64,000 nt of DNA from Serratia liquefaciens ATCC 27592. GTDB lineage: Bacteria; Pseudomonadota; Gammaproteobacteria; Enterobacterales; Enterobacteriaceae. This document shows, one piece after another, positions 9,996 to 20,932 of the stretch (the stretch's first letter is position 1; each line of letters starts with the position of its first letter). Made by a program: the position numbers and the translations under genes. The notes beneath the pieces were generated by a model, which saw only the letters and a list, made by a program, of their open reading frames with translations, ran no database searches and was not told the origin of the DNA. Where the stretch lies: NCBI RefSeq assembly GCF_000422085.1, contig NC_021741.1:372001-436000 (forward strand), in the 5' to 3' direction.

Positions 9996-10331
9996 ATGTA
10001 CGAAGCTCTTCTGGTAATTTTCCTGCTGATCTCAATCGGGCTGGTTGCTCTGATTATGCTGCAGCAAGGTAAAGGCGCTGATATGGGAGCCTCATTCGGA
10101 GCAGGTGCTTCTGGCACATTGTTCGGTTCGAGCGGTTCCGGTAACTTCATGACCCGCATGACGGCTGTGCTGGCGACGCTGTTCTTCGTCATCAGTCTGA
10201 TCCTGGGCAACCTGAGCACCAACCAGAGCAAGAAAGGCAGCGAGTGGGAAAATCTGGGTCAGCCAGTGAAATCTGAGCAGACTACCGCGCCGGCAGCACC
10301 AACCAAGCCGAGCAGCGATATCCCGCAGTAA
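9996..10331 (+). CDS. secG: Protein translocase subunit SecG
   Basis: 111 residues with two membrane segments (about 3-22 and 52-71) joined by a Gly/Ser-rich loop (GADMGASFGAGASGTLFGSSG), the typical SecG layout. The C-terminal tail is hydrophilic and Ala/Pro-rich. SecG joins SecYE and helps SecA cycling. The 250 bp before it hold a GC-rich hairpin (about 9760-9782, no T run) but no other gene. tRNA-Leu follows, as in E. coli. Confidence 0.96.
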   Translation: MYEALLVIFLLISIGLVALIMLQQGKGADMGASFGAGASGTLFGSSGSGNFMTRMTAVLATLFFVISLILGNLSTNQSKKGSEWENLGQPVKSEQTTAPAAPTKPSSDIPQ

Positions 10332-10408
10332 GCAGCACGCAGTAACAGAGTTTGAAAACGGTTGTTATTACCTCATTAAAATAACGGCCGTTAGCAGTAA
10401 GAATCAGT

Positions 10409-10495
10409 ACCGAGGTGGTGGAATTGGTAGACACGCTACCTTGAGGTGGTAGTGCCCTAACGGGCTTGTGGGTTCGAGTCCCATCCTCGGTACCA
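10409..10495 (+). tRNA. leuU: tRNA-Leu (anticodon GAG)
   Basis: 87 nt including encoded CCA. Acceptor arms ACCGAGG and CCTCGGT; anticodon stem CTACC/GGTAG around loop TTGAGGT (anticodon GAG, reads CUC/CUU); long variable arm typical of class II Leu tRNA; T loop TTCGAGT. Position 1 is A paired with U72, where I recall E. coli leuU having G1. It lies downstream of secG as in E. coli. Confidence 0.97.
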
Positions 10496-10510
10496 AATCC
10501 CAGAGATAAC

Positions 10511-10539
10511 TTGCAATTTTGCGATTATCGGCGTAATAT
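10511..10539 (+). promoter_or_regulatory. Promoter of the metY-rimP-nusA-infB operon
   Basis: TTGCAA (10511-10516) and TAATAT (10534-10539) with a 17-bp spacer. The predicted start falls about 10 bp before tRNA-fMet, as expected for the main promoter of this operon. Confidence 0.7.
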
Positions 10540-10555
10540 TTGCCACGTTTTCGGA

Positions 10556-10632
<77 letters not shown>

Positions 10633-10767
10633 CTTTCCTTTAAGTGTTTATTTTCAAATACACTTTTCGATTGAATTCCGCTTTTCTCGATCAACATTTG
10701 AAAATGACACTTGTTAGAAAGTTGCACCGAAGCCGCTTAGCGGCAAACAGGGTCCAGTTGCATAAAG

Positions 10768-10832
10768 CCCCGAATTTTCGGGGTTTTTTGTTATTTGGCA
10801 ACAGAATCACTGGGCTATTAGGCCCTTTTTTT
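10768..10832 (+). terminator. Tandem attenuators between metY and rimP
   Basis: Hairpin 1: CCCCGAA-TT-TTCGGGG (10768-10783) then six T. Hairpin 2: short GGGC/GCCC stem (10812-10815 with 10822-10825) then seven T. Both precede rimP, and passage through them would set how much rimP-nusA-infB mRNA is made. NusA is known to feed back on this operon in E. coli. Confidence 0.75.
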
Positions 10833-10849
10833 ATGTCTTGGGGGTGGGC

Positions 10850-11302
10850 TTGTCCACATTAGAGCAAAAATTAACAGAGATGCTTTCGGCACCGGTAGAA
10901 GCGTTGGGCTTTGAACTTGTAGGCATCGAATTTATTCGTGCGCGCCAATCGACGCTCCGTATCTATATTGACAGTGAAAACGGCATCAATGTTGACGATT
11001 GCGCTGATGTCAGCCACCAGGTCAGCGCGGTATTGGACGTCGAAGAGCCAATCACAGTCGCTTACAACTTGGAAGTCTCCTCTCCTGGCCTTGATCGCCC
11101 GATGTTCACCGCCGAACACTATACTCGTTTCCTCGGTGATGAAGTCAGCTTGGTCCTGCGCATGGCCGTACAGAACCGTCGCAAATGGCAGGGCATTATC
11201 AAGTCTGTCGATGGCGAGATGATCACGGTTACTGTGGAAGGGAAAGATGAAGTGTTCGCGCTGAGCAATATCCAGAAAGCGAACCTGGTACCCCACTTTT
11301 AA
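10850..11302 (+). CDS. rimP: Ribosome maturation factor RimP
   Basis: 150 residues from TTG 10850 (MSTLEQKL..., matching the E. coli start); the start is preceded by a G-rich GGGGGTGGG that can act as ribosome-binding site. RimP helps 30S assembly, mainly at the S12/S19 and pseudoknot region. N-terminal alpha/beta domain (about 1-80, with VNV-type [15 protein letters not shown] and [12 protein letters not shown]) and C-terminal SH3-like barrel (about 85-150). It ends 21 bp before nusA. Confidence 0.95.
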   Translation: MSTLEQKLTEMLSAPVEALGFELVGIEFIRARQSTLRIYIDSENGINVDDCADVSHQVSAVLDVEEPITVAYNLEVSSPGLDRPMFTAEHYTRFLGDEVSLVLRMAVQNRRKWQGIIKSVDGEMITVTVEGKDEVFALSNIQKANLVPHF

Positions 11303-11323
11303 AGTTTGGATGAGGCAACTAGG

Positions 11324-12832
11324 ATGAATAAAGAGATTCTGGCTGTTGTTGAAGCTGTTTCCAATGAAAAATCCCTTCCGCGTGAGAAGATTTTCGAAGC
11401 GCTGGAAACCGCATTAGCCACCGCCACCAAGAAAAAATACGAGCAGGAAATCGAAGTTCGCGTCAGCATTGACCGCAAAACTGGCGATTTCGATACCTTC
11501 CGCCGTTGGGTCGCCGTAGATGAAGTGACTCAGCCAACGCGTGAAATCACGCTGGAAGCTGCGCAGTATGAAGAGCCAGGCATCGAGCTGGGCGGTTACA
11601 TCGAAGATCAGATTGAATCTGTTACCTTCGACCGTATCACCACTCAAACCGCGAAACAGGTTATCGTACAGAAAGTACGTGAAGCCGAGCGCGCTATGGT
11701 CGTTGATGCTTTCCGTCAGCACGAAGGTGAAATCGTCACCGGCGTGGTGAAGAAAGTTAACCGTGACAGCATTGCGCTGGATCTGGGCAGCAACGCCGAA
11801 GCGGTCATTGGCCGTGAAGACATGCTGCCGCGCGAAAACTTCCGTCCAGGCGACCGCATCCGCGGCATCCTGTACGCCGTTCGTCCCGAAGCCCGTGGTG
11901 CCCAGCTGTTCGTCAGCCGCTCCAGCGCCGAGATGCTGAAAGAACTGTTCCGCATCGAAGTACCGGAAATCGGCGAAGAAGTGATTGAAATTAAAGCGGC
12001 AGCCCGCGATCCAGGCTCCCGTGCGAAAATTGCAGTGAAAACCAACGACAAACGCATCGACCCGGTCGGCGCTTGCGTAGGTATGCGCGGTGCGCGCGTT
12101 CAGGCCGTTTCGAGCGAGCTCGGCGGTGAACGTATCGACATCATCCTGTGGGATGATAACCCTGCGCAGTTCGTCATCAACGCCATGGCGCCGGCAGACG
12201 TTGCCTCGATCGTGGTTGATGAAGATAATTGCACTATGGATATCGCCGTTGAAGCCAGCAATCTGGCACAGGCGATCGGCCGTAATGGCCAAAACGTGCG
12301 TTTGGCATCCCAGCTGTTAAAACAACACCGTGACGACGACCGTTGGGAACTGAACGTGATGACGGCGGACGATCTGCAGGCCAAGCACCAGGCCGAAGCT
12401 CATGCCGCCATTGATACCTTCACCAAGTATCTTGATATCGACGAAGATTTCGCCACCGTACTGGTTGAAGAAGGCTTCTCTACGCTGGAAGAATTGGCTT
12501 ACGTGCCAATCAAAGAGCTGCTGGAAATCGACGGTCTGGATGAAGATATGGTTGAAGCGTTGCGCGATCGCGCCAAAGCTGCATTGACCACGCTGGCCCT
12601 GGCCCAAGAAGAAAGCCTGGGCGACCAAAAACCTGCTGACGATTTGCTCAACCTTCCGGGTCTTGAGCGCAGCATGGCCTTTAAACTGGCCGCGCGTGGG
12701 GTTTGTACGCTGGAAGATCTTGCCGAGCAGGGTGTTGACGATCTGGCTGATATTGAAGGGCTTAGCGATGAGCAAGCCGGCGAGCTGATTATGGCCGCAC
12801 GTAATATCTGTTGGTTTGGCGACAACGCGTAA
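11324..12832 (+). CDS. nusA: Transcription termination/antitermination factor NusA
   Basis: 502 residues from ATG 11324 with AGG just upstream. Order of domains: N-terminal RNA polymerase-binding domain (1-~130), S1 (~135-200, [11 protein letters not shown]...), two KH domains (~230-345, with [12 protein letters not shown] and [13 protein letters not shown]), and two C-terminal acidic AR repeats (~365-500) found in gamma-proteobacteria. It controls pausing, intrinsic and Rho-dependent termination, and rRNA antitermination. It lies between rimP and infB in one transcript. Confidence 0.97.
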   Translation: MNKEILAVVEAVSNEKSLPREKIFEALETALATATKKKYEQEIEVRVSIDRKTGDFDTFRRWVAVDEVTQPTREITLEAAQYEEPGIELGGYIEDQIESVTFDRITTQTAKQVIVQKVREAERAMVVDAFRQHEGEIVTGVVKKVNRDSIALDLGSNAEAVIGREDMLPRENFRPGDRIRGILYAVRPEARGAQLFVSRSSAEMLKELFRIEVPEIGEEVIEIKAAARDPGSRAKIAVKTNDKRIDPVGACVGMRGARVQAVSSELGGERIDIILWDDNPAQFVINAMAPADVASIVVDEDNCTMDIAVEASNLAQAIGRNGQNVRLASQLLKQHRDDDRWELNVMTADDLQAKHQAEAHAAIDTFTKYLDIDEDFATVLVEEGFSTLEELAYVPIKELLEIDGLDEDMVEALRDRAKAALTTLALAQEESLGDQKPADDLLNLPGLERSMAFKLAARGVCTLEDLAEQGVDDLADIEGLSDEQAGELIMAARNICWFGDNA

Positions 12833-12856
12833 TAAACTGTAGCAGGAAGGAACAGC

Positions 12857-15544
12857 ATGACGACAGATGTAACCGTAAAATCGCTGGCAGCAGAGATTCA
12901 GACTCCAGTTGATCGCCTGGTACAGCAGTTTGCTGATGCAGGGATTAACAAGTCTGAGACAGACTCTGTAACCCAACATGAGAAAGAAGCCTTACTGGCG
13001 CACCTGAACCGTGAACACGGTAGCGCGCCTGGTAAGCTCACGTTGCAGCGCAAAACGCGCAGCACCTTGAATATTCCGAGCACCGGCGGTAAAAGTAAAT
13101 CGGTGCAAATTGAGGTCCGCAAGAAACGCACTTATGTAAATCGCGATACGCCAGAAGCCCAACAGGCTGAAGCGGCAGAGCAGGCACAGCGTGAAGCGGA
13201 AGAGCAGGCACAGCGCGAAGCGGAAGAGCTAGCGAAACGCGAAGCAGAAGCGAAGCGCGCAGCCGAAGAGCAAGCCAAACGTGAGGCCGCGGAGATTGCT
13301 AAGCGTAATTCAGCGGAAAAAGAAAAAGTGACGAATCAACATACCGACGAAATGACCAAGCCAGCTCAGGCAGAAAAAGCACGCCGTGAAGCCGAAGCCG
13401 CTGAACTGAAACGTAAAGCGGAAGAGGAAGTACGCCGTAAGGTCGAAGAAGACGCCAAACGCGTAGCGGAAGAAGCTCGCCGCATGGCAGAAGAGAACGG
13501 TGAGAAGTGGGCCGAAGCTGAAGCAGCAAGCGCTGCGGTTGAAACAGCCGATTACCACGTGACTACCTCTCAGCACGCCCGTGCCGCTGAAGACGAAAAC
13601 GACGCTAAAGTTGAAGGCGAACGCCGCAGCCGCACCCGTGGCGGTAAAGCGACCAAGCAGAAGAAAGGCAACAAGCTTTCCGAGTCTAAAGCAGACCGTG
13701 AAGAAGCGCGCGCCGTTACCCGTGGCGGTAAAGGCAAGCGTAAGCCAAGCACTCTGCAGCAGGGCTTCAACAAGCCGGCTCAGGTGGTTAACCGCGACGT
13801 TATTATCGGCGAAACCATCACCGTAGCCGAACTGGCTAACAAAATGGCGGTTAAAGGCTCTCAGGTCATCAAAGCGATGATGAAGCTGGGCGCAATGGCC
13901 ACCATCAACCAGGTCATCGATCAGGAAACCGCGCAGCTGGTTGCCGAAGAGATGGGCCACAAAGTTATCCTGCGTCGTGAGAACGAGCTGGAAGAAGCGC
14001 TGATGAGCGATCGTGATACCGGTGCAGCGGCTGAGCCACGTGCGCCAGTTGTGACCATCATGGGCCACGTCGACCACGGTAAAACTTCTTTGCTGGACTA
14101 CATCCGCTCCACCAAGGTGGCAGCAGGCGAGGCCGGCGGTATTACCCAGCATATCGGTGCTTACCACGTAGAAACCGACAACGGCATGATCACCTTCCTG
14201 GATACCCCAGGCCACGCAGCCTTTACTTCAATGCGTGCCCGTGGTGCTCAGGCGACTGACATCGTTGTTCTGGTTGTTGCTGCCGACGACGGCGTGATGC
14301 CGCAAACCATCGAAGCTATCCAGCATGCGAAAGCAGCGCAGGTACCGTTGGTGGTTGCAGTGAACAAAATTGACAAGCCGGAAGCCGATCCGGATCGCGT
14401 TAAGCAAGAACTGTCCCAGTACGGCGTTATGCCGGAAGAGTGGGGCGGCGAAGCTCAGTTCGTTCACGTATCTGCGAAAGCCGGTACCGGTATCGACGAA
14501 CTGCTGAACGCTATCCTGCTGCAGTCCGAAGTTCTCGAACTGAAAGCGGTACGCAGCGGCATGGCCAGCGGCGTAGTTATCGAATCCTTCCTGGATAAAG
14601 GTCGTGGTCCGGTTGCTACCGTGTTGGTACAGGAAGGTACGCTGAACAAAGGCGATATCGTTCTGTGTGGCTTCGAATACGGCCGCGTGCGTGCGATGCG
14701 TGACGAGCTGGGTCGCGAAGTGACCTCTGCGGGTCCTTCTATTCCGGTTGAGATCCTGGGCCTGTCCAGCGTTCCTGCCGCCGGTGATGAAGCGACCGTT
14801 GTGCGTGACGAGAAGAAAGCGCGTGAAGTTGCGCTGTACCGTCAAGGCAAGTTCCGCGAAGTTAAACTGGCGCGTCAGCAGAAATCCAAACTGGAAAACA
14901 TGTTTGCGAACATGACCGACGGTGAAGTTTCTGAGCTGAACATCGTACTGAAATCCGACGTACAGGGTTCTTGTGAAGCCATCATGGATTCACTGTTGAA
15001 ACTCTCTACCGACGAAGTGAAAGTGAAGATTGTTGGTTCTGGCGTAGGTGGTATCACTGAAACCGACGCAACGCTGGCAGCCGCTTCCAACGCCATCATC
15101 CTGGGCTTCAACGTCCGTGCCGACGCTTCCGCGCGCCGCGTGATTGAAGCAGAAAGCCTGGATCTGCGTTACTACTCCGTGATCTATAACTTGATCGACG
15201 AAGTGAAGCAGGCGATGAGCGGTATGTTGGCGCCTGAGTACAAGCAGCAGATCATCGGTCTGGCCGAAGTGCGTGACGTGTTCAAATCACCTAAATTCGG
15301 TGCTATTGCCGGTTGTATGGTTACCGAAGGTAACATCAAGCGTCACAACCCAATCCGCGTTCTGCGCGACAACGTGGTTATCTATGAAGGCGAGCTGGAA
15401 TCCCTGCGCCGCTTCAAAGATGACGTTAACGAAGTCCGTAACGGCATGGAATGTGGTATCGGCGTTAAGAACTACAACGACGTGCGCGTCGGCGACATGA
15501 TCGAAGTCTTCGAAATCATCGAGATCCAACGTACCATCGCTTAA
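12857..15544 (+). CDS. infB: Translation initiation factor IF-2
   Basis: 895 residues. IF2_N domain at 1-~50; then a long charged low-complexity linker (about 100-220) made of Ala/Glu/Lys/Arg repeats such as [13 protein letters not shown]. The second N-domain is at ~315-370. The GTPase has G1 GHVDHGKTS near residue 402, G3 DTPGHAAF near 450 and G4 NKID near 503, and C-terminal domains II-IV follow. It brings fMet-tRNA to the 30S subunit and joins subunits. E. coli makes shorter IF2 forms from internal starts; I did not identify those here. 24 bp after nusA. Confidence 0.98.
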   Translation: MTTDVTVKSLAAEIQTPVDRLVQQFADAGINKSETDSVTQHEKEALLAHLNREHGSAPGKLTLQRKTRSTLNIPSTGGKSKSVQIEVRKKRTYVNRDTPEAQQAEAAEQAQREAEEQAQREAEELAKREAEAKRAAEEQAKREAAEIAKRNSAEKEKVTNQHTDEMTKPAQAEKARREAEAAELKRKAEEEVRRKVEEDAKRVAEEARRMAEENGEKWAEAEAASAAVETADYHVTTSQHARAAEDENDAKVEGERRSRTRGGKATKQKKGNKLSESKADREEARAVTRGGKGKRKPSTLQQGFNKPAQVVNRDVIIGETITVAELANKMAVKGSQVIKAMMKLGAMATINQVIDQETAQLVAEEMGHKVILRRENELEEALMSDRDTGAAAEPRAPVVTIMGHVDHGKTSLLDYIRSTKVAAGEAGGITQHIGAYHVETDNGMITFLDTPGHAAFTSMRARGAQATDIVVLVVAADDGVMPQTIEAIQHAKAAQVPLVVAVNKIDKPEADPDRVKQELSQYGVMPEEWGGEAQFVHVSAKAGTGIDELLNAILLQSEVLELKAVRSGMASGVVIESFLDKGRGPVATVLVQEGTLNKGDIVLCGFEYGRVRAMRDELGREVTSAGPSIPVEILGLSSVPAAGDEATVVRDEKKAREVALYRQGKFREVKLARQQKSKLENMFANMTDGEVSELNIVLKSDVQGSCEAIMDSLLKLSTDEVKVKIVGSGVGGITETDATLAAASNAIILGFNVRADASARRVIEAESLDLRYYSVIYNLIDEVKQAMSGMLAPEYKQQIIGLAEVRDVFKSPKFGAIAGCMVTEGNIKRHNPIRVLRDNVVIYEGELESLRRFKDDVNEVRNGMECGIGVKNYNDVRVGDMIEVFEIIEIQRTIA

Positions 15545-15572
15545 CGCTAGCACATCTGCTTAAGTCTTTTCT

Positions 15573-15591
15573 GGGGGGCCTTGTGCCCCCC
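15573..15591 (+). other. GC-only hairpin between infB and rbfA
   Basis: Perfect 7-bp stem GGGGGGC-CTTGT-GCCCCCC (15573-15591) in the 68-bp gap between infB and rbfA. Only ATTTGT follows, so it is a poor terminator; it may be an RNA processing or stability element that separates infB and rbfA expression. Confidence 0.6.
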
Positions 15592-15612
15592 GATTTGTCT
15601 GGAGAATCCATA

Positions 15613-16023
15613 ATGGCAAAAGAATTCAGCCGCGGTCAGCGCGTGGCACAAGAGATGCAAAAAGAGATTGCTATCATTCTGCAGCGTGAAGTCAAAGATC
15701 CGCGTATCGGCATGGCTACCGTTTCTGGTGTAGAAGTTTCTCGCGATTTGGCCTATGCCAAAGTTTATGTCACCTTCCTGAACGTGTTGACCGAAAACCC
15801 GGATCCGGAACTGGTGCCAAACGGTATCAAAGCGCTGCAAGACGCTTCGGGCTACATCCGCACATTGCTGGGCAAAGCCATGCGTCTGCGTGTAGTACCT
15901 GAGCTGACCTTCGCTTACGACAACTCTCTGGTTGAAGGCATGCGCATGTCTAACCTGGTGACTAACGTAGTGAAGAACGACGCCGAACGCCGTTCCGCAT
16001 CAGGCGATGACGAGGAGGCTTAA
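15613..16023 (+). CDS. rbfA: 30S ribosome-binding factor RbfA
   Basis: 136 residues from ATG 15613 ([15 protein letters not shown]), preceded by TGGAGAA; an earlier in-frame start at 15583 lies within the intergenic hairpin area and is less likely. KH-like fold protein that binds the 16S 5' helix 1 region for 30S maturation, needed in the cold. Core matches: [32 protein letters not shown], here in the order residues ~20-55, and [21 protein letters not shown] (~96-118). Its TAA shares one base with the truB ATG, so the two are translationally coupled. Confidence 0.96.
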   Translation: MAKEFSRGQRVAQEMQKEIAIILQREVKDPRIGMATVSGVEVSRDLAYAKVYVTFLNVLTENPDPELVPNGIKALQDASGYIRTLLGKAMRLRVVPELTFAYDNSLVEGMRMSNLVTNVVKNDAERRSASGDDEEA

Positions 16024-16967
16024 TGAGTCGCCCTCGTCGCCGCGGCCGTGATATCCACGGCGTCCTGTTGCTGGACAAACCGCAGGGCCTGTCGTCTAAC
16101 GACGCCCTGCAAAAAGTAAAACGCCTCTATAACGCCAACCGCGCGGGACACACCGGCGCGCTCGACCCGCTGGCGACCGGCATGCTGCCGATTTGCCTCG
16201 GTGAGGCGACCAAGTTCTCACAGTTCCTGCTCGACTCCGACAAACGCTATCGCGTTATTGCTCGACTGGGTCAGCGCACCGATACTTCGGACGCCGACGG
16301 CCAGATTGTGCAGGAACGTCCGGTGAACTTCACCCAGGCGCAGCTCGATGCGGCGCTGGACAGCTTCCGCGGCGATATCAAGCAGGTGCCTTCGATGTAT
16401 TCGGCGCTGAAGTACCAGGGCAAGAAACTCTATGAGTATGCTCGTCAAGGTATCGAAGTTCCGCGCGAAGCACGCAGCATCACCGTTTACGATCTGCAGT
16501 TTATCCGCTGGGAAGGGGACGAACTGGAGCTGGAAATTCACTGTTCGAAAGGCACCTACATCCGCACCATTACCGACGACCTCGGTGAGCTGCTGGGGTG
16601 TGGGGCACACGTGATCTACCTGCGTCGTCTGCAGGTGGCGACCTATCCGATCGAAAGGATGGTCACGCTGGAACAGCTGAACGAATTGCTGGAGCAGGCA
16701 CAGGCACAGGAAGTCGCGCCAGGCGAGCTGCTCGATCCTCTGCTGATGCCGATGGACAGCCCGGTGGAGAACTACCCGGAAGTGAATTTGCTGCCGGTAG
16801 TCGCGGGATACGTTAAGCAGGGGCAGCCCGTACAGGTTGCCGGTGCGCCGGCCTCGGGCATGGTACGTATCACCGAAGGTGAAGAGCGTAAATTTATCGG
16901 CGTGGGTGATATTGCCGATGACGGTCGTGTGGCGCCGCGCCGCCTGGTCGTCGAATATTTCGACTGA
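16023..16967 (+). CDS. truB: tRNA pseudouridine-55 synthase
   Basis: 314 residues, the family length. Catalytic aspartate D48 in [16 protein letters not shown]. Other family motifs: [32 protein letters not shown] and [16 protein letters not shown]. The C-terminal PUA-like domain (about 250-314) ends in the TruB-II region. It makes psi-55 in the T arm of tRNAs and also acts as a tRNA folding chaperone. Start overlaps the rbfA stop by one base. Confidence 0.97.
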   Translation: MSRPRRRGRDIHGVLLLDKPQGLSSNDALQKVKRLYNANRAGHTGALDPLATGMLPICLGEATKFSQFLLDSDKRYRVIARLGQRTDTSDADGQIVQERPVNFTQAQLDAALDSFRGDIKQVPSMYSALKYQGKKLYEYARQGIEVPREARSITVYDLQFIRWEGDELELEIHCSKGTYIRTITDDLGELLGCGAHVIYLRRLQVATYPIERMVTLEQLNELLEQAQAQEVAPGELLDPLLMPMDSPVENYPEVNLLPVVAGYVKQGQPVQVAGAPASGMVRITEGEERKFIGVGDIADDGRVAPRRLVVEYFD

Positions 16968-16986
16968 GGGCAGAAAACGCACTGCC

Positions 16987-17015
16987 TTGCGATCGCACTG
17001 CGCTAAGGGTAGAAT
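16987..17015 (+). promoter_or_regulatory. rpsO promoter
   Basis: TTGCGA (16987-16992) and TAGAAT (17010-17015), 17-bp spacer, about 75 bp before the rpsO ATG. The leader from about 17022 is the length needed for the S15 autoregulatory pseudoknot known in E. coli. Confidence 0.65.
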
Positions 17016-17090
17016 GGCGCAGCTTATGCATTGGGTTGCTGAATTAGAGATCGGCGCCTGTATTTATTATCTATAATCTGGAGTATTACA

Positions 17091-17360
17091 ATGTCTCTAA
17101 GTGTTGAAGCTAAAGCTAAAATCGTAGCTGATTTCGGTCGTGGTACTAACGACAGCGGTTCTTCCGAAGTTCAGGTTGCCCTGTTGACTGCGCAGATCAA
17201 CCATCTGCAAGGCCACTTCTCAGAGCACAAAAAAGATCACCACAGCCGTCGTGGTCTGCTGCGTATGGTTTCTCAGCGTCGTAAGCTGCTGGACTACCTG
17301 AAGCGTAAAGATGTAGCACGTTACACCAGCCTGATCGAGCGTCTGGGTCTGCGTCGCTAA
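17091..17360 (+). CDS. rpsO: 30S ribosomal protein S15
   Basis: 89 residues, standard length. Four-helix protein that binds the 16S three-way junction (helices 20-22) early in assembly. Family segments seen: [22 protein letters not shown], then [22 protein letters not shown] and [27 protein letters not shown], here identified by position along the chain. In E. coli S15 represses its own mRNA by trapping the ribosome on a pseudoknot. A terminator follows, with some read-through expected into pnp. Confidence 0.98.
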   Translation: MSLSVEAKAKIVADFGRGTNDSGSSEVQVALLTAQINHLQGHFSEHKKDHHSRRGLLRMVSQRRKLLDYLKRKDVARYTSLIERLGLRR

Positions 17361-17378
17361 TCTAGCGAGTTTCAGTGG

Positions 17379-17407
17379 AAAGGGGCCTATTTGGGCCCCT
17401 TTCTTCT
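17379..17407 (+). terminator. rpsO terminator (t1)
   Basis: 9-bp stem AAAGGGGCC (17379-17387) and GGCCCCTTT (17394-17402) with a 6-nt loop and a T-rich tail TTCTTCT. It matches the attenuator between rpsO and pnp in E. coli. Confidence 0.85.
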
Positions 17408-17478
17408 AGGAAGCATAAGCAAATCAGGTTAATGTATTACTGATGTTTCCAAACAGGATCTTCCATTACAGAGGTTCG

Positions 17479-17534
17479 CGCGGCTAATGAGAGGCTTTGT
17501 CTCAGGCTTGAGATAAGGATTGTCATTAGTCGCG
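17479..17534 (+). promoter_or_regulatory. RNase III stem in the pnp leader
   Basis: CGCGGCTAATG (17479-17489) pairs with CATTAGTCGCG (17524-17534), with one G-U pair, enclosing a second small hairpin. It ends about 80 bases before the pnp start. In E. coli a leader stem of this kind is cut by RNase III, after which PNPase degrades its own mRNA; the same autoregulation is likely here. Confidence 0.7.
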
Positions 17535-17615
17535 AGGATGTAGTGAGAAGGCAAATCGAGCCAATGGCGTGTCGAGTCGTCAATACGATTGCGCGCCTAA
17601 TCTAAGGATATAATT

Positions 17616-19733
17616 TTGCTGACACCGATCATTCGCAAATTCCAGTATGGCCAGCATACCGTCACTATTGAGACCGGTATGATGGCTCGTCAAGCCACCG
17701 CCGCCGTGATGGTGAGCATGGATGACACCGCCGTATTCGTTACCGTAGTTGGCCAGAAAAAAGCCAAACCAGGCCAGAGCTTCTTCCCACTGACCGTTAA
17801 CTATCAGGAGCGTACCTACGCTGCTGGTCGTATCCCGGGCAGCTTCTTCCGTCGTGAAGGCCGTCCGAGCGAAGGCGAAACTCTGACTTCCCGCCTGATT
17901 GACCGTCCGATCCGTCCACTGTTCCCGGACAGCTTCCTGAACGAAGTTCAGGTGATCGCGACCGTTGTTTCCGTAAACCCGCAGGTTAACCCGGACATCG
18001 TTGCGATGATCGGTGCCTCTGCAGCCCTGAGCCTGTCCGGTATTCCGTTCAATGGCCCAATCGGTGCTGCTCGCGTGGGTTACATCAACAGCCAGTACGT
18101 GCTGAACCCAACGACTGACGAGCTGAAAGAAAGCAGCCTGGACTTGGTGGTTGCCGGTACCGCAGGTGCAGTGCTGATGGTTGAATCCGAAGCTGACGTT
18201 CTGAGCGAAGATCAAATGCTGGGCGCGGTGGTCTTTGGCCACGAGCAACAGCAGATCGTTATCGAGAACATCAATTCCCTGGTTGCCGAAGCCGGCAAGC
18301 CTAAGTGGGATTGGCAGGCACCTGCAGTCAACGAAGCGCTGCACGCGCGCGTTGCAGAACTGGCAGAAGGCCGCCTGGGCGACGCTTATCACATCACCGA
18401 AAAACAAGAGCGTTACGCTCAGGTAGATGCGATCAAGAACAGCGTTGTTGAAACCCTGTTGGCGCAGGACGAAACCCTGGACGCGTCTGAAATTCAGGAC
18501 ATCCTGGGCAGCGTTGAGAAAAACGTCGTTCGTAGTCGCGTGCTGCGTGGCGAGCCGCGTATCGACGGCCGTGAAAAAGACATGATCCGTGGTCTGGACG
18601 TGCGCACCGGCGTACTGCCGCGTACCCACGGTTCCGCACTGTTCACCCGTGGTGAAACTCAGGCTCTGGTTACTGCAACTCTGGGTACCGCACGTGATGC
18701 GCAGAACCTGGATGAGCTGATGGGCGAGAAGACCGACAGCTTCCTGTTCCACTACAACTTCCCTCCGTACTCCGTTGGTGAGACTGGGATGGTAGGTTCG
18801 CCTAAACGTCGTGAAATTGGTCACGGTCGCCTGGCGAAACGCGGCGTATTGGCTATGATGCCTAAAGCAGAAGATTTCCCGTACACGGTGCGTGTGGTTT
18901 CCGAAATCACCGAATCCAACGGTTCTTCTTCTATGGCTTCAGTCTGTGGCGCTTCTTTGGCGCTGATGGACGCTGGTGTGCCAATCAAAGCCGCCGTTGC
19001 GGGTATCGCAATGGGCCTGGTGAAAGAACAAGACAACTTTGTGGTTCTGTCCGACATTCTGGGTGACGAAGATCACCTGGGCGACATGGACTTCAAAGTA
19101 GCGGGTAGCCGTGACGGTATTACCGCGCTGCAGATGGACATTAAAATTGAAGGCATCACCCGCGAAATCATGCAGGTTGCACTGAACCAGGCCAAGGGCG
19201 CGCGTCTGCACATCCTGGGCGTAATGGAACAGGCTATCAGCACTCCGCGTGGCGATATCTCTCAGTTCGCACCACGTATTCACACTATCCGAATCAACCC
19301 GGACAAGATCAAAGACGTGATTGGTAAAGGCGGCTCTGTCATCCGTGCGTTGACCGAAGAGACCGGCACTACCATCGAAATCGAAGATGATGGTACAGTG
19401 AAAATCGCTGCTACCGACGGTGAGAAAGCGAAATTCGCTATTCGCCGCATCGAAGAGATCACTGCCGAGATCGAAGTGGGCCGTATTTACCAGGGTAAAG
19501 TTACCCGTATCGTTGATTTCGGCGCATTCGTGGCGATCGGTGGTGGTAAAGAAGGTCTGGTGCACATCTCTCAAATCGCAGACAAGCGCGTTGAGAAAGT
19601 GACCGACTATCTGCAGATGGGTCAGGAAGTACCGGTTAAGGTACTGGAAGTTGACCGTCAGGGCCGCGTGCGTCTGAGCATCAAAGAAGCGACCGCACCA
19701 GAAGCAGGTTCACCTGCGCCTGAAGCAGAATAA
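17616..19733 (+). CDS. pnp: Polynucleotide phosphorylase
   Basis: 705 residues starting at TTG 17616 ([16 protein letters not shown]), the same unusual start codon used in E. coli; AAGGATA lies just upstream. Two RNase PH domains (about 1-210 and 310-550) with the catalytic-core run [17 protein letters not shown], a KH domain (~553-610, [15 protein letters not shown]) and an S1 domain (~620-690, [21 protein letters not shown]). It is the phosphorolytic 3'-5' exonuclease of the degradosome and is needed in the cold. Followed by nlpI and the cold-shock helicase deaD, as in E. coli. Confidence 0.98.
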   Translation: MLTPIIRKFQYGQHTVTIETGMMARQATAAVMVSMDDTAVFVTVVGQKKAKPGQSFFPLTVNYQERTYAAGRIPGSFFRREGRPSEGETLTSRLIDRPIRPLFPDSFLNEVQVIATVVSVNPQVNPDIVAMIGASAALSLSGIPFNGPIGAARVGYINSQYVLNPTTDELKESSLDLVVAGTAGAVLMVESEADVLSEDQMLGAVVFGHEQQQIVIENINSLVAEAGKPKWDWQAPAVNEALHARVAELAEGRLGDAYHITEKQERYAQVDAIKNSVVETLLAQDETLDASEIQDILGSVEKNVVRSRVLRGEPRIDGREKDMIRGLDVRTGVLPRTHGSALFTRGETQALVTATLGTARDAQNLDELMGEKTDSFLFHYNFPPYSVGETGMVGSPKRREIGHGRLAKRGVLAMMPKAEDFPYTVRVVSEITESNGSSSMASVCGASLALMDAGVPIKAAVAGIAMGLVKEQDNFVVLSDILGDEDHLGDMDFKVAGSRDGITALQMDIKIEGITREIMQVALNQAKGARLHILGVMEQAISTPRGDISQFAPRIHTIRINPDKIKDVIGKGGSVIRALTEETGTTIEIEDDGTVKIAATDGEKAKFAIRRIEEITAEIEVGRIYQGKVTRIVDFGAFVAIGGGKEGLVHISQIADKRVEKVTDYLQMGQEVPVKVLEVDRQGRVRLSIKEATAPEAGSPAPEAE

Positions 19734-19749
19734 CTGTATAGATAGATTT

Positions 19750-19779
19750 ACAGCTCCCGGCCATGGGGTTGGGAGCTGT
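19750..19779 (+). terminator. Hairpin after pnp
   Basis: 9-bp inverted repeat ACAGCTCCC (19750-19758) and GGGAGCTGT with a 12-nt loop just after the pnp stop. No real T run follows, so it may be a weak terminator or 3' end stabiliser; nlpI can be reached by read-through. Confidence 0.5.
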
Positions 19780-19861
19780 TCGTATCGCGCGGGTAGGATG
19801 CTTGCGTATTAGCAAACGGATGAAAGGATGTTCATCCAATGTTTGTCTTCGGGAGTGGGAA

Positions 19862-20746
19862 ATGAAGCCTTTCTTGCGCTGGTGTTACGTTGCGACAGCA
19901 CTCATGCTGGCAGGATGCAGCAACCATGATTGGCGTAAAGACGAAGTTTTGGCGATCCCGTTGCAGCCAACTCTGCAGCAGGAAGTGATCCTGGCGCGCA
20001 TGGAACAAATACTTGCCAGCCGGGCACTGACGGACGATGAGCGTGCGCAGCTTTTATATGAGCGCGGTGTGCTGTATGATAGCCTCGGGCTACGTGCACT
20101 GGCGCGCAATGATTTCTCGCAAGCGCTGGCGATACGTCCTGATATGCCAGAAGTTTTCAACTACCTGGGCATTTACTTAACGCAGGCAGGCAATTTTGAT
20201 GCTGCCTATGAAGCGTTTGATTCTGTACTAGAGCTTGATCCAACTTACAATTACGCGCGTTTAAACCGGGGCATCGCACTGTATTATGGCGGCCGCTTCC
20301 CGTTGGCGCAGGATGATCTGCAGGCGTTTTATCAAGACGACCCAAACGATCCCTTCCGTTCGTTGTGGCTTTATCTGGTGGAAAGAGAAATCGATCCCAA
20401 GAAGGCTGACGTAGCGCTCCAGCAGCGTTATGACAAAGCGAACCGAGGGCAATGGGGATGGAATATTGTCGAATTCTACCTGGGCAACATCAGTGAAAAA
20501 ACGCTGATGGAAAGGCTCAAGGCAGATGCAACGGATAACACTTCGCTCGCTGAGCATCTCAGTGAAACTGACTTCTATTTAGGTAAGCATTACCTAAGTC
20601 TGGGGGACAAGGACACCGCTTCGGCGCTGTTCAAACTGACGGTCGCTAACAACGTTCATAACTTCGTTGAGCACCGCTATGCATTGTTGGAATTGGCGCT
20701 GTTAGGCCAAGAACAAGACGACCTATCGGAATCGGACCAGCAATAG
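19862..20746 (+). CDS. nlpI: Lipoprotein NlpI, TPR adaptor
   Basis: 294 residues from ATG 19862, equal to E. coli NlpI. A signal peptide ends in the lipobox LMLAGC, with lipidated Cys near residue 19, followed by Ser-Asn, which fits outer-membrane sorting. TPR repeats are clear: [34 protein letters not shown] and the next repeat [34 protein letters not shown], read along residues ~60-135. It works with the protease Prc to degrade the murein hydrolase MepS and scaffolds other peptidoglycan enzymes. Confidence 0.96.
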   Translation: MKPFLRWCYVATALMLAGCSNHDWRKDEVLAIPLQPTLQQEVILARMEQILASRALTDDERAQLLYERGVLYDSLGLRALARNDFSQALAIRPDMPEVFNYLGIYLTQAGNFDAAYEAFDSVLELDPTYNYARLNRGIALYYGGRFPLAQDDLQAFYQDDPNDPFRSLWLYLVEREIDPKKADVALQQRYDKANRGQWGWNIVEFYLGNISEKTLMERLKADATDNTSLAEHLSETDFYLGKHYLSLGDKDTASALFKLTVANNVHNFVEHRYALLELALLGQEQDDLSESDQQ

Positions 20747-20932
20747 CTGACGAACAACTATCAGCCTGATATACATTGGTTTTTTGCCAAAGTTATCGTC
20801 TTAACGGGCGAGGGCTTTTTTGTTCGTTTTATAATCTAATTTGAGCCGGTTCACACTTTTCAATGAAAATGACTGAAAATTTTCTCGACGAGTTATGTAG
20901 ACTGGCTGCCATTATTAATGAGGCACGTGTAC

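Noticed and set aside
13150..13520. Repeat-like tract in infB as a mobile or tandem repeat
   Set aside because: The Ala/Glu/Arg repeats are the usual flexible linker of enterobacterial IF-2 and stay in frame.
17580..18824. 414-residue open frame on the - strand
   Set aside because: Antisense to pnp; composition is that of a reversed coding strand.
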